NCBI GenBank assembly: GCA_035552155.1
Contig: DASZLX010000015.1
Span: 1-64,000, forward strand
Origin: DASXHY01 sp035552155
GTDB taxonomy: Bacteria > Verrucomicrobiota > Verrucomicrobiia > Limisphaerales > DASXHY01
Length of the DNA: 64,000 nt
Direction of reading: 5' to 3'
Shown: in pieces, positions 28,072 through 37,814 of the stretch
Numbering within the stretch: the first letter of the stretch is position 1
Layout of the letters: every line of letters begins with the position of its first letter
Notes under the pieces: generated by a model
What the model was told of the DNA's origin: nothing
What the model saw: the letters and a program-made list of their open reading frames with translations, nothing else
The model's database searches: none
Position numbers and translations under genes: made by a program

Positions 28072-30441
28072 ATGAGACTCAGAATTTCGAGGCGGCAATG
28101 GACGAGAGCGGCGGGTTGGGCGTGCGGCTGGCTGGTTTGCGCCGCCGGTTTGACGGCGGTCCCCGCCGCGGAAAAATCGCCGTTGCAATCGATTGATCCC
28201 ACCATCGGTTCCACGCAATGCCGCTGGTTTTTTTTCACGCCTGGCGCGATGCCTTTCGGCATGGCGAAGCCGGGGCCTTGCACCGACGCCCATTTGGGAA
28301 ATGCGCATGGCTGGGACGCGGTGGGTTACGACAGCCGCCATGATTCCATAGAAAGCTTCGTGAGCTTTCGTGAATTTCAAATCGGCGGCGTGGCCGTGAT
28401 GGCGACGACGGGGGATTTGAAAACGGTGCCGGGCGAATTGGGCCAGTCGGGGAAAGGCTATCGTTCGCATTACGACAAAAAAGATCAGGTGGCCGAGGCG
28501 GGTTATTATTCGGTGTTGCTCAAGGATTACGGCATCCGCGCGGAACTGACCGCCACGCCGCGGGTGGCTTTTCATCGTTTCACTTTCCCCAAATCGACGA
28601 ATGCGCACGTGCTGCTGGATGTGGGAAATCGGCAGGGGGAAAGCGGTCCGGTGCTGGACGCATTCGTGCGCCGCGTGAATGATCGCGAAGTGGAGGGTTT
28701 TGTGAATACGCTGCCGGCGTATGTGAAGGCTTATCAGCCAGGCGCCAGCGTGCGGATGTATTTTGTGGCGCGATTAAGCAAGGCGGCGGCGGGTTTCGGA
28801 ACATTTCGCGAGGCGGAACACTTTCCCAACCAGGGAGCGATCCAGGGCGTTGGCGCGGGGATGTATTTGAATTTTGAAACGGCGGAAAATGAGCCGATCG
28901 AATTGAAACTGGCATTGTCGTACACGAGCATTGCGAACGCCCGGCTGAATCTCGAGAAGGAGGCGGGCGATCTTGATTTTGATGGCGCGCGCCAGAAATG
29001 CCAGAACGCCTGGAGCGAAATGCTGAACCGGATTCAGACGACGGGCGGGAACGAAGCGGATCACGTGAAATTTTATACGGGATTGTATCACGCGCTGCTG
29101 GGCCGAGGGTTGGCGAGCGATGTGAACGGCGCTTATCGCAGGAATGACGACAGCATCGGCCAGATTCCTTTGGATGCCAACGGCGCGCCGAAATACAACC
29201 ACTACAATAGTGACTCCGTTTGGGGCGCATTCTGGGATCTCACGCAGGTTTGGGCCCTGGCGTACCCGGATTATTTCAGCGAGTTCGTCCGGTGTCATCT
29301 TGATATGGCGCGTGATTGCGGATGGCTGCCCGATTCCGTCGCGGCGGGAAAGTTTGTGTCCGGTGTGGGCACGGATTTCATGGGCGTGGTCGTGGCCAGC
29401 GCGTATCAATTCGGCATTCGTGATTACAACGTCCACGAGGCGTTTGACGCTGTGATGAAGAATGAGCTCGGCTGGCAAAACCGGCCGATCGGAGTCGGCA
29501 AGGCCGATGTGAAAACGTTCGTGGACCGCGGTTATGTTCCGCTGTTGCGCAAAGTATCCGCCTTCAGCGGCTCGACGGCGGAGGGCTCGTTATTCTCGGC
29601 GTCGCACACCTTGGAATACTCGTACTCAGCTTACGCTGCCGCGCAATTCGCGCTCGCGCTGGGGCGAACGAATGAGTTCAACACGATGATGCGTTATTCG
29701 CGCGGATGGGAAAATTTGTATGACGCGGGGACGGGTTTCATCCGGCCAAAAGACCAGGAGGGGAAATTTATTCCGGACTTTGACCCGCGCAAACCGTGGA
29801 TTGGATTCCAGGAAGGCAACGCGTGGCAGTATACGTTTTATGTTCCCCAGGATCCGGACGCGTTGATCGCGAAAATGGGGCCGGACACTTTTCGGAAAAG
29901 ACTAGAGGACATTTTTTCACAGGCGGAGAAAACGGAGTTTGGCGGCGGCAAAAAGATCGATGCGTTTGCGGGATTGGAAAATGTTTACAATCATGGCAAC
30001 GAACCCAGCCTGCATATCGCGTGGCTGTTCAACTACGCGGGCGAGCCGGAACTGACGCAACATTGGGTGCGCCGCATTTGTGATGTGTTTTACGGAACGG
30101 ATGCCGTTCATGGTTACGGTTACGGCCAGGATGAAGACCAGGGCCAGCTCGGCGCGTGGTATGTGCTCGCCGGCCTGGGACTCTTTGACGTGCAAGGCGG
30201 CACCAGCGTGAACCCCGCCATGCAGATTTCCCTGCCCATGTTCGACGCCGTGACCATCAAACTTGATAAAAAATATTACTCCGGGGGAACGCTTGCCATT
30301 CAGGTGGCGGGCGGGATAGATTCCAATCGGCATATCGAAACCATCCGCTGGAATGGCAGGGAAATAAAAGGTTGGAGCATCCCGTGGCGGGCATTGACGC
30401 AGGGAGGCACGCTTGAAATCGAAACGGCCTCCCCGCCGTGA
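28072..30441 (+). CDS. GH92 alpha-mannosidase
   Basis: 789 aa from the ATG at 28072, 11 nt after the sulfatase stop; the frame is open further upstream but overlaps the sulfatase. A signal peptide is present (GWACGWLVCAAGLTAVPA). GH92 landmarks: VDPTIG-like SIDPTIGS at the start of the mature protein, GNEPSLHIAWLFNYAGEP with E644, and QDEDQGQLGAWYVLAGLGLF near the end. GH92 enzymes are calcium-dependent inverting exo-alpha-mannosidases. It closes the operon and complements the two retaining GH38 enzymes. Confidence 0.93.
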   Translation: MRLRISRRQWTRAAGWACGWLVCAAGLTAVPAAEKSPLQSIDPTIGSTQCRWFFFTPGAMPFGMAKPGPCTDAHLGNAHGWDAVGYDSRHDSIESFVSFREFQIGGVAVMATTGDLKTVPGELGQSGKGYRSHYDKKDQVAEAGYYSVLLKDYGIRAELTATPRVAFHRFTFPKSTNAHVLLDVGNRQGESGPVLDAFVRRVNDREVEGFVNTLPAYVKAYQPGASVRMYFVARLSKAAAGFGTFREAEHFPNQGAIQGVGAGMYLNFETAENEPIELKLALSYTSIANARLNLEKEAGDLDFDGARQKCQNAWSEMLNRIQTTGGNEADHVKFYTGLYHALLGRGLASDVNGAYRRNDDSIGQIPLDANGAPKYNHYNSDSVWGAFWDLTQVWALAYPDYFSEFVRCHLDMARDCGWLPDSVAAGKFVSGVGTDFMGVVVASAYQFGIRDYNVHEAFDAVMKNELGWQNRPIGVGKADVKTFVDRGYVPLLRKVSAFSGSTAEGSLFSASHTLEYSYSAYAAAQFALALGRTNEFNTMMRYSRGWENLYDAGTGFIRPKDQEGKFIPDFDPRKPWIGFQEGNAWQYTFYVPQDPDALIAKMGPDTFRKRLEDIFSQAEKTEFGGGKKIDAFAGLENVYNHGNEPSLHIAWLFNYAGEPELTQHWVRRICDVFYGTDAVHGYGYGQDEDQGQLGAWYVLAGLGLFDVQGGTSVNPAMQISLPMFDAVTIKLDKKYYSGGTLAIQVAGGIDSNRHIETIRWNGREIKGWSIPWRALTQGGTLEIETASPP

Positions 30442-30513
30442 GCTTCATGAAACGGCGTCCGGGGCTGTCCTCGCGCGTCAAATTTTCCCCGGCAATCTTG
30501 CGGAGCGAAAATG

Positions 30514-31272
30514 TCAGGGCTTCCGCGTTGAGCGGCGCAGCCAGTCTTCAAAACGAGTGGCGCCGAGACGCCACGGTTTTCCGTCCGGCACAAGGCTGCG
30601 CTCTTTCAACGGTATCCCGAAGTAAGCGGCCTTTTCATCCGTGATGACCGTGCGGGGATCGTGATTGGATTTCAGAAATTTCCGCACAATTTCATCGATC
30701 GGGATGGCTTCCGGGCCGGCCACCTCGATCATGGCATTCAACGGCGCCGCAACGGCCACGCTGGCCACGGCCGCCGCCACGTCGTCAGAGACGATGGGTT
30801 GGATGAGGGCTGAGGACAGCCGGACAGTCTGTCCGTCGGTCGCCGAATTGGCGATGCCGCCCACGAACTCAAAAAACTGGGTGGCGCGGAGAATCGTGTA
30901 CGGAACCGGAGAAGCCTGGATTAATTTCTCCTGGGCCATCTTCGCGCGGAAATAACCGCTGGCGAGCAGCCGCTCCGTGCCCACAACGGATAACGCGACG
31001 TGATGGCGGATTTTCGCCGCAGCTTCCGCGGCGAGAAGATTGCGGGTTGAGCTCTCGAAAAATTCCAATACCGCCTGATCCTCCCAGGAGGGGGCGTTCG
31101 TAACGTCCACCATGACCTGCGCGCCCGCCAGCGCCGCCGCCAGTCCTTCCCCGGTGACTGAATTGACGCCCCGGGAAGGAGACGCCGCCACGGTTTCGTG
31201 GCCTTGTTGTTGGAGATTGTTGACGACTTTGGCGCCGATCAAACCCGTGCCACCGATGACTACGATTTTCAT
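30514..31272 (-). CDS. NmrA-like NAD(P)-binding atypical short-chain reductase
   Basis: 252 aa. The N-terminal Rossmann motif GGTGLIG (residues 7-13) and the NmrA-type stretch SPVPYTILRATQFFEF are clear; no canonical YxxxK pair is obvious. Such proteins are NADPH sensors or quinone/sugar reductases. The gene is divergent from a LysR regulator 104 nt away, a classic arrangement in which the LysR protein controls it. No link to the mannan or nitrate genes is evident. Confidence 0.85.
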   Translation of the reverse strand: MKIVVIGGTGLIGAKVVNNLQQQGHETVAASPSRGVNSVTGEGLAAALAGAQVMVDVTNAPSWEDQAVLEFFESSTRNLLAAEAAAKIRHHVALSVVGTERLLASGYFRAKMAQEKLIQASPVPYTILRATQFFEFVGGIANSATDGQTVRLSSALIQPIVSDDVAAAVASVAVAAPLNAMIEVAGPEAIPIDEIVRKFLKSNHDPRTVITDEKAAYFGIPLKERSLVPDGKPWRLGATRFEDWLRRSTRKP

Positions 31273-31376
31273 ATTTTTGTTTCTGGTTCAGAGGTTTTAT
31301 TTTTCAGGGACAGGATGGACCCAATATGGCTTTTCGTGTAGGGGTTGAATGCCTATAACTGTCATGCAGGTTTTGC

Positions 31377-32300
31377 ATGAGAGCCTTTGAAGATTTGAAC
31401 TTGCTCCGCGCCTTCGTTTGCATTGTGGAGTGCGGCAGTATTTCCGCCGGCGCGCGGCGCTTGAGGATTTCGCAACCCACCTTGAGCCGGCAGTTGCGCA
31501 CGCTGGAGGAATTGTGCGGCTCGGCGTTGCTGCGGCGGGACACGCACCGGATGAGCGTGACCGAGACCGGGCGGCGGTTGCTGGCCGATGCCACCGCCAT
31601 ACTGGCTCACGCCGAGGAGGCGGACCGGCGATTGCGCGAGGATCAAACGACGTTAAGCGGCCATCTGCGTTTGTTTGGGACGATGGATTTGGGCACGTGG
31701 GTCGTCACGCCGCTCGTCAGCCAATTTCTACAAAAGAATCCCAAGGTCACGGCGACGCTGGCCCTGAATAATCGTCCGCTGCAAATGATCCAGGAAGGTT
31801 GCGACGTGGGAATCCTGCCCGGCAAAATCACGGATGAGAGCGTCATCGCCCGGCCGGCCGGCATGGTTACCCTGCATCTGGCTGCTTCACCGAGTCTGGT
31901 CAAGGGCCGGCTTCGCGCCAAAGCGCCGGCCGATCTCAAATCATGGCCGTGGGTTTCGTTGGCGGGGTCGCAATTCTGGGGGGCCAGGGAAATCACGCTG
32001 TTTAATCGCGATGGAGTCGGGCAGACGTTGCGGATATCGCCCGTGCTGATTTCCGAGGGCGTCACCAGCATCCGCGAAGCGGTGCGGGACGGATTGGGTG
32101 TCTCCTTGTTGCCGGACTGGTTGATCAAGGATGGACTCGCCGCTGGAGAATTGGTGCGGATTTTGCCGCAGTGGAAAGCCAGAGACCTGCCAATTCACGT
32201 GGTCTATGCGGGACAAAGAGTCCTGCCCGCCCGCGTGAGCGCGTTCATTGACTTTGCTGTGCGTTACCTAACCCCGGCTGGAAAAGCTGCTTCGGTTTGA
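31377..32300 (+). CDS. LysR-family transcriptional regulator
   Basis: 307 aa. The N-terminal winged HTH is typical (DLNLLRAFVCIVECGSISAGARRLRISQPTLSRQLRTLE spans residues 4-42) and is followed by a periplasmic-binding-like effector domain (about 90-295). It is divergent from the NmrA-like gene, which is its probable target. It also sits just upstream of the nitrate cluster, so an effect there cannot be excluded, though that cluster has its own sigma-54-like promoters. Confidence 0.92.
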   Translation: MRAFEDLNLLRAFVCIVECGSISAGARRLRISQPTLSRQLRTLEELCGSALLRRDTHRMSVTETGRRLLADATAILAHAEEADRRLREDQTTLSGHLRLFGTMDLGTWVVTPLVSQFLQKNPKVTATLALNNRPLQMIQEGCDVGILPGKITDESVIARPAGMVTLHLAASPSLVKGRLRAKAPADLKSWPWVSLAGSQFWGAREITLFNRDGVGQTLRISPVLISEGVTSIREAVRDGLGVSLLPDWLIKDGLAAGELVRILPQWKARDLPIHVVYAGQRVLPARVSAFIDFAVRYLTPAGKAASV

Positions 32301-32540
32301 TGTTGAGCGTAACGCAGGCATTGCGCGCAATCGGGTGAGAGTTTCTTCCGCGAGAGTAAGCGCAACCTTTTTGCCCATTTTGTCAAAAAGACGACAGGCC
32401 TGTCGCGGTCGAGCGTCTTCAGGGAGTGGCTCACGCCTAAATTATGCGAGGTGAAATTTACGAATGGTGGGCGTGTCACTGCTGGTGCGCGCCAGCATGC
32501 GGAAGGCGCGGCCTGCCGGGTATCAAGCGATGCGTTCATC

Positions 32541-32557
32541 CATGAATGGGATTCATG
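32541..32557. promoter_or_regulatory. Upstream activator-like palindrome of narK
   Basis: CATGAAT-GGG-ATTCATG is a perfect inverted repeat. A version with one mismatch (CCTGAAT-GAG-ATTCATG) precedes nirA. Its centre is 56 nt upstream of the TGGCAC of the sigma-54-like promoter, about -82 from the predicted start, a usual position for an enhancer-binding protein site. The protein that binds it is not in this window as far as I can tell. Confidence 0.55.
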
Positions 32558-32604
32558 ATTTCCATCGAAGAGACGCGTCGCATTCATCGCGCCATCTTCG
32601 AGAA

Positions 32605-32620
32605 TGGCACGCGCATGGCT
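32605..32620 (+). promoter_or_regulatory. Sigma-54-type promoter of the narK-nasA unit
   Basis: TGGCACG-CGCA-TGGCT matches the -24/-12 consensus TGGCACG-N4-TTGCW with one mismatch and has the obligatory GG-N10-GC spacing. Transcription would start near 32631. Nitrogen genes are classic sigma-54 targets, which raises the plausibility. Confidence 0.55.
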
Positions 32621-32707
32621 TATGGGCGCAGTGGCGGGTAAATCCGCAGCGACATGATTAATAAACTGCAGAAAAAATACGACAGCGGTGACGATTCCGT
32701 TACGGCC

Positions 32708-33982
32708 ATGAAAACCAACCTTTCATTCTGGAAATCAGGTCATCTGCCAACTTTGTTCAGTGCGTTTCTTTATTTCGACGTGAGTTTCATGATCTGGGTG
32801 ATGCTGGGAGCGCTGGGCAACTACATTGCGGGAGATCTTCATTTGAACCCCGCTCAAAAAGGATTGATGACGGCCATCCCGTTATTGGGCGGATCGATAC
32901 TGCGGCTGGTCTTCGGACAGCTCACGGATCGAATTGGCCCCCGTAAAGCCGGTTGCATCGGGCTGATGCTGACATTGCTGCCATTGCTGGGTGGGTGGCT
33001 GTGGGCGGATTCGATCGGAAAGATTTACGCGATTGGATTGCTACTGGGCGTGGCGGGGGCGAGCTTTGCCGTCGCGCTGCCGATGGCGAGCCGATGGTAT
33101 CCGCCAAAATACCAGGGGTTAGCGCTAGGTATTGCCGGCGCGGGCAACTCGGGCACGATTCTGGCAACGTTCTTCGCGCCGCGGCTGGCGGAGAGCCTTG
33201 GCTGGCACGCCGTTTTCGGGCTCGCGATTTTGCCGTTGCTGCTGGCGGCGATTGTTTTTGTGACGCTGTCACGTGAGGCTCCCGGACTGACCACTCCGGC
33301 CAGTGGGGCGGATTTTCTCGCGGTGCTGGCCGAACGAGACACGTATCTTTTCAGTTTGTTTTACGGAGTGACCTTCGGAGGATTTGTCGGGCTGGCGAGC
33401 TTTCTTTCCATTCTGCTCCATGATCAATACGGCATTTCGAAAGTCGCCGCGGGAGACCTCACTTCGCTTTGCGTTATTTCCGGAAGTTTTCTGCGGCCGG
33501 TGGGCGGCTGGCTGGCGGATCGGTTGGGAGGAATCCGGATGCTTTCGATTTTGTACGGCGCCGCCGCATTGCTCGCGCTGGGCGTCGCGCAATTGCCGGC
33601 GTTGTGGCTGGCGATGATACTGCTCTTTTTCCTGATGGGCTGCCTGGGAATCGGGAATGGCTCGGTATTTCAACTAGTGCCGCAGCGATACGGCAAACGC
33701 GTCGGCATCGCCACCGGCATCCTGGGCGCGGCCGGCGGGTTGGGCGGATTTTTTCTGCCGACGATTGTGGGCTCATTGAAGCAACTGACCGGCAGCTATG
33801 CCGGCGGATTGGTGGTGTTGGCGGGGCTGGCGATCACCGCTCTGGCGGCGCTGGCAGTGGCGCAGACTGAATGGATTGGCGTGTGGATTGGGCGCCACGG
33901 CCGGGCCAAAGGCGAGGCGGATGTTTCTTCATCACCCGAAGCGGCGCCCGATTATAAAATTCTGAGCGGCACGCAGGGATGA
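32708..33982 (+). CDS. narK: Nitrate/nitrite transporter, NNP family (NarK/NasA-type MFS)
   Basis: 424 aa from the ATG at 32708, which matches the family start (LSFWKSGHLPTLFSAFLYFDVSF); an in-frame ATG at 32654 would add 18 residues. About 12 membrane segments are present. The nitrate-binding Arg context is seen in GGSILRLVFGQLTDRIGPRK, and two Gly-rich NNP signature stretches occur at AGAGNSGTILATFFAPRL and GAAGGLGGFFLPTIVG. The stop overlaps the next gene (ATGATGA). It imports nitrate for the reductase downstream. Confidence 0.92.
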   Translation: MKTNLSFWKSGHLPTLFSAFLYFDVSFMIWVMLGALGNYIAGDLHLNPAQKGLMTAIPLLGGSILRLVFGQLTDRIGPRKAGCIGLMLTLLPLLGGWLWADSIGKIYAIGLLLGVAGASFAVALPMASRWYPPKYQGLALGIAGAGNSGTILATFFAPRLAESLGWHAVFGLAILPLLLAAIVFVTLSREAPGLTTPASGADFLAVLAERDTYLFSLFYGVTFGGFVGLASFLSILLHDQYGISKVAAGDLTSLCVISGSFLRPVGGWLADRLGGIRMLSILYGAAALLALGVAQLPALWLAMILLFFLMGCLGIGNGSVFQLVPQRYGKRVGIATGILGAAGGLGGFFLPTIVGSLKQLTGSYAGGLVVLAGLAITALAALAVAQTEWIGVWIGRHGRAKGEADVSSSPEAAPDYKILSGTQG

Positions 33983-35592
33983 TGACGCCGATTCAAGCCT
34001 CGGATAACACGCGCACGTTAATTGACGCACTACTGGAAGAGCAGCGCGATCTTACGGCCGTGGAGCGTTTCGCACGTTGGCATGATGCTCAGGGGGAAAA
34101 AAATTTGTCTTCACTGTCGCATCGCGCGCTGGTTCCGCTGACGGCTCCCGGGCCGGGTGAGCAGTATGCCTTCGAAGTGGATTTGGATCGTTGCAGCGGT
34201 TGCAAATCGTGCGTGACCGCCTGCCATGCGCTCAACGGCCTCGATGAAAATGAAACCTGGCGCAGCACCGGGCTGCTGCATGGACAGGGTCGCAATTCTT
34301 TCCAACAAACCGTCACAACCGCCTGCCATCACTGCGTGGAGCCGGGTTGCCTTGAGGGTTGTCCGGTGCTGGCGTATGACAAGGATCCGCTTACGGGTAT
34401 CGTGCGCCACCTGGATGACCAGTGCATCGGCTGCCAATACTGCATTTTCATGTGCCCGTACGAAGTGCCGAAGTATTCAGAGGAGCGCGGCATTGTGCGG
34501 AAGTGCGATATGTGCCATCAACGGCTTGCGCACGGCGAAGCGCCTGCGTGCGTGCAGGCCTGCCCGAGCGAGGCGATTCGCATTACCGTGGTCGGGCAGG
34601 AATCGGTACGAAATGAACATCGCGGCTCGGCGGCGGCAAATAATTTTCTGCCTTGCTCGCCGGAACCGTCGGTGACGCTGCCGACGACGCGCTACCTTTC
34701 GGCAAAGCCACTGCCGCCGGGCTTGATGGCGGGGGACGCGCACGAAACGCGTTTGCAGCCGGCGCATCTGCCGCTGGTCTGGATGCTGGTGCTGACGCAA
34801 CTCGGCGTCGGGGGATTTGTCTGGCTGCCGTTTGCGTTTCAGGCCGCGCAGCCATGGTTGGCGGCGATTTCGCTGACAGCTTCGCTGCTGGGATTGGGCG
34901 GGAGCGTTCTCCATCTCGGCCAGCCGATGAAGGCCTGGCGTGCGTTTCTGGGCTTACGCCAATCGTGGCTGAGCCGTGAAATTGTCGGATTCGGGCTCTT
35001 TGCGCTGTTGGCGGGGATAACTACCGCTGCCGTTTATCTCGCGCGCGCGACTCTCATCCTTTTTTTACCGACGGCTCTCATGGGAATTTTCGGCGTATTC
35101 TGTTCGGGAATGACGTATCACGTCACGCGAAGGGAATGCTGGCGCGGCGAACTCTCGATCGGGCGTTTTTTTGGCACCACGATTGTGCTGGGATCAGCGG
35201 CAGCGCAATGTGCTTCCGTTCTCTGCAGCGCGGGAAAGATCGTTTTCCCCGTCGTGCTTGTCATTGCGACGCTGATTAAACTTTCGCGTGAGCTGGCGTT
35301 TTTGCGTCTATGTCCGGATGACGCGAACCTTGATTACGAACTGCCAGCCGGATTGCGGGCGCGCAATGCGTTCGTGATGCGTTTTCGGTTTGGGTTGGTT
35401 TTGCGTTTTCGACTGGCGTGCGCGTGGATCGGCGGCGTGGCGTTGCCGCTGCTGGACATTCTTTTTGTTTCGACGCCGGGAATTTTGACAGTGGCGGCCT
35501 TGTTGCTTTGTTTGATGGGAGAATGCCTGGAGCGGTTTCTCTTTTTCCGAACCGTGGCTGTGGCGAAAATGCCAGGAGGCGTGCACGCGTGA
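33979..35592 (+). CDS. DmsB-DmsC fusion: four-cluster ferredoxin joined to a quinol-oxidising membrane anchor
   Basis: 537 aa. The N-terminal part carries four [4Fe-4S] Cys clusters: RCSGCKSCVTAC (C72, C75, C78, C82), CHHCVEPGCLEGCP, CIGCQYCIFMCP and CDMCHQRLAHG-CVQACP (to about residue 195). From about residue 255 it is a DmsC/NrfD-type anchor with about eight membrane helices. In DMSO reductases these are separate subunits; here they are one chain. Coupling is tight (4-nt overlaps both sides) with narK and nasA, so it probably passes electrons from the quinol pool to the nitrate reductase. No twin-arginine signal is present. Confidence 0.9.
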   Translation: MMTPIQASDNTRTLIDALLEEQRDLTAVERFARWHDAQGEKNLSSLSHRALVPLTAPGPGEQYAFEVDLDRCSGCKSCVTACHALNGLDENETWRSTGLLHGQGRNSFQQTVTTACHHCVEPGCLEGCPVLAYDKDPLTGIVRHLDDQCIGCQYCIFMCPYEVPKYSEERGIVRKCDMCHQRLAHGEAPACVQACPSEAIRITVVGQESVRNEHRGSAAANNFLPCSPEPSVTLPTTRYLSAKPLPPGLMAGDAHETRLQPAHLPLVWMLVLTQLGVGGFVWLPFAFQAAQPWLAAISLTASLLGLGGSVLHLGQPMKAWRAFLGLRQSWLSREIVGFGLFALLAGITTAAVYLARATLILFLPTALMGIFGVFCSGMTYHVTRRECWRGELSIGRFFGTTIVLGSAAAQCASVLCSAGKIVFPVVLVIATLIKLSRELAFLRLCPDDANLDYELPAGLRARNAFVMRFRFGLVLRFRLACAWIGGVALPLLDILFVSTPGILTVAALLLCLMGECLERFLFFRTVAVAKMPGGVHA

Positions 35593-37814
35593 GTGACGTG
35601 GCGAAAAAATCCCTGTTGCGCGACTGGGTGGGACCGTTGACGGAGGAATTGGTGCTGCACCCCTCGGCGTTTGGTTTGGGGCGGGTGCCCGCGCGCCTGC
35701 ATCCGGAGGCGACGACCACAACTGTTTGCGGCTTTTGCTCGACTGGTTGCGGGCTCGATGTGCATTTGCGCGGGGGCGAAGCCATCAATCTGAGCGCGAA
35801 TGCCAGTTACCCGGTGAATCTCGGCATGGCGTGTCCCAAGGGTTGGGAGGCGTTGACGCCGTTGCGCGCGCCGGACCGCGCGACCACGCCGTTGTTGCGA
35901 AATTCCGCCGGCAAACTGGAACCGGTGGATTGGGACGCGGCGATGCAGATTTTCACGCTGCGCTTCAAAGCCATCCAGGACAAGTGCGGGCCGGAAGCGG
36001 TCGCGTGGCTGGGCACCGGGCAAATCTGCACGGAGGAACTTGCGTTGGTGGGTGCGCTCGGCAAGTTCGGGATGGGAATGATTCATGGCGACGGCAACAC
36101 GCGCCAGTGCATGGCGACTGCGGTGACTGCTTACAAGGAATCGTTCGGCTTCGATGCACCGCCATATACGTATGCAGATTTCGAGCAATCGGACGTGATC
36201 GTTTTAATCGGGTCAAATTTGTGCATCACTCATCCCATCCTTTGGCAGCGGGTGTTGCGCAATCGCAATTGTGCCCAAATCCTCGTGGTAGATCCCCGCA
36301 AGACGGAGACTGCCATGGCGGCGAGCCAGCACATCGCGCTCAAGCCGAAATCCGATCTGGCGCTGCTCTATGGCCTGGCGCATTTGCTTATCGCCAACGA
36401 TTGGATAAATCCGGATTACATTTCCCGGCACACCAGCGGCTTCAATGAATTCCGTGAGTTCGTGCGCGTGTTTACGCCGGATGCCGTCGCGGCGCAAACC
36501 GGACTTACCGTGGGCGAAATTTTTCGAATCGCTGAGACGATTCATCGCGGCAAAGCAGTTTCGTTCTGGTGGACGATGGGCGTGAACCAGGGGCACGAGG
36601 CGACGCGCACGGCGCAGGCGATCATCAACCTTGCGTTGATGACTGGAAACATGGGCCGCCCGGGCACCGGCGCAAACAGCATCACCGGCCAGTGCAACGC
36701 GATGGGCTCGCGGCTTTTCAGCAACACGACCAGCCTGTTGGGGGGGCGCGATTTCCTGAATGCGGGCCATCGCGAAGAGGTCGCGCGAATTCTGGGAATT
36801 CCCGCCGCGCGCATTCCGGCGCAGAACAGCTTCGCCTACGACCAAATCCTCCAGGCCATCGCAGAGGATAAAATCAAGGGCCTTTGGGTGATCGCAACCA
36901 ACACGGCGCATTCGTGGGTCCATCAATCCTCCTTCCGCGAACTAAGGAAGCGTTTGGACTTTCTGGTGGTGCAGGACATGTTTCACAGTACGGACACGGC
37001 GCAACTCGCGGATTTGATTTTGCCGGCGGCGGCGTGGGGCGAGAAGGAGGGCACATTCATCAATAGCGAGCGGCGCATCGGGCTGGTGAAAAAAGTCGCG
37101 CGAGCGCCGGGCCAGGCATTGAGTGACTTTAACATATTCAAACTGGCGGCTCATTATTGGGGTTGTGGCGATTTGTTGGGCAGTTGGACTTCCCCGGAAG
37201 CGGTGTTTCAGATTCTGAAACGACTGAGCGCGGGGCGCCCCTGCGATTTCAGTGGCATTCAAGATTACCGGCATTTGAACGACTGCGGCGGAATCCAATG
37301 GCCGTTCGTGGGAAATCAGGAGCCCGTTCGTGAGCGCCGCTTGTTTGAGGACGGCCGATTTTTTACGGCAGAGGGCAAGGCGCGGTTCATCTTTGAAAAA
37401 CTGCGGGTGCAACCAGAACCGCCGGACGAAGAGTATCCGTTTATGCTGCTGACGGGCCGGGGAACCAGCGCACAATGGCACACCGGCACGCGCACGGAAA
37501 AGTCCGATGTCCTGCGCAAGCTGCGGCCATCGGAGGTTTACGTGGAAATCAATCCTGACGATGCGAAACGTCTCGGCATTGCGCCACATGGAAAGGTGAA
37601 CGTCAGTTCTCGTCGCGGCACTTTGATTGCAAAGGCGTTTATCACATCCACGATCCAACCCCGGCAGGTTTTTATTCCGATGCATTATGCCGAAGCCAAT
37701 CGGCTGACGCTGGCGAGCTTCGATCCCTATTCACGGCAGCCTTCGTACAAGGCGTGCGCGGTGCGGGTGGAGCGCTGGCGGCGCAAGCCGGGGAAAGGCG
37801 GGGAGCATGAGTGA
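35589..37814 (+). CDS. nasA: Assimilatory-type molybdopterin nitrate reductase
   Basis: 741 aa from a GTG at 35589 that overlaps the previous stop (GTGA); the frame is open upstream but inside the DmsBC gene. The N-terminal [4Fe-4S] motif C47-C50-C54-C82 (CGFCSTGC ... ACPKG) is followed by bis-MGD oxidoreductase domains (GDGNTRQCMATAV, GQCNAMGSR, MHYAEANRLTLASFDPYSRQPSYK at the C-terminus, typical of NasA/NarB). There is no Tat signal and no C-terminal [2Fe-2S] domain. It reduces nitrate to nitrite, probably in the cytoplasm, fed by the adjacent DmsBC protein. Confidence 0.92.
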   Translation: MSDVAKKSLLRDWVGPLTEELVLHPSAFGLGRVPARLHPEATTTTVCGFCSTGCGLDVHLRGGEAINLSANASYPVNLGMACPKGWEALTPLRAPDRATTPLLRNSAGKLEPVDWDAAMQIFTLRFKAIQDKCGPEAVAWLGTGQICTEELALVGALGKFGMGMIHGDGNTRQCMATAVTAYKESFGFDAPPYTYADFEQSDVIVLIGSNLCITHPILWQRVLRNRNCAQILVVDPRKTETAMAASQHIALKPKSDLALLYGLAHLLIANDWINPDYISRHTSGFNEFREFVRVFTPDAVAAQTGLTVGEIFRIAETIHRGKAVSFWWTMGVNQGHEATRTAQAIINLALMTGNMGRPGTGANSITGQCNAMGSRLFSNTTSLLGGRDFLNAGHREEVARILGIPAARIPAQNSFAYDQILQAIAEDKIKGLWVIATNTAHSWVHQSSFRELRKRLDFLVVQDMFHSTDTAQLADLILPAAAWGEKEGTFINSERRIGLVKKVARAPGQALSDFNIFKLAAHYWGCGDLLGSWTSPEAVFQILKRLSAGRPCDFSGIQDYRHLNDCGGIQWPFVGNQEPVRERRLFEDGRFFTAEGKARFIFEKLRVQPEPPDEEYPFMLLTGRGTSAQWHTGTRTEKSDVLRKLRPSEVYVEINPDDAKRLGIAPHGKVNVSSRRGTLIAKAFITSTIQPRQVFIPMHYAEANRLTLASFDPYSRQPSYKACAVRVERWRRKPGKGGEHE

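Larger units (their letters stand above)
32301..32707. other. Regulatory gap upstream of the nitrate transporter gene
   Basis: No convincing gene lies here. From left to right it holds a perfect 14-bp palindrome CGACAGGCCTGTCG (32392-32405), an upstream palindrome (32541-32557) and a sigma-54-like promoter (32605-32620). A 28-codon ORF at 32555-32641 is open but overlaps the promoter, so it is more likely chance than a leader peptide. Confidence 0.55.

Noticed and set aside
32392..32405. CGACAGGCCTGTCG palindrome as a terminator after lysR
   Set aside because: No loop and no T-tract; could be a protein site but there is no second copy to support it.
32264..32587. Minus-strand ORF of 107 codons in the LysR-narK gap
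   Set aside because: No domain, overlaps the LysR 3-prime end and the activator palindrome; composition fits chance.
32555..32641. 28-codon ORF upstream of narK, possible leader peptide
   Set aside because: It contains the sigma-54-like promoter, so it could not be transcribed from it; no leader-peptide features such as repeated regulatory codons.
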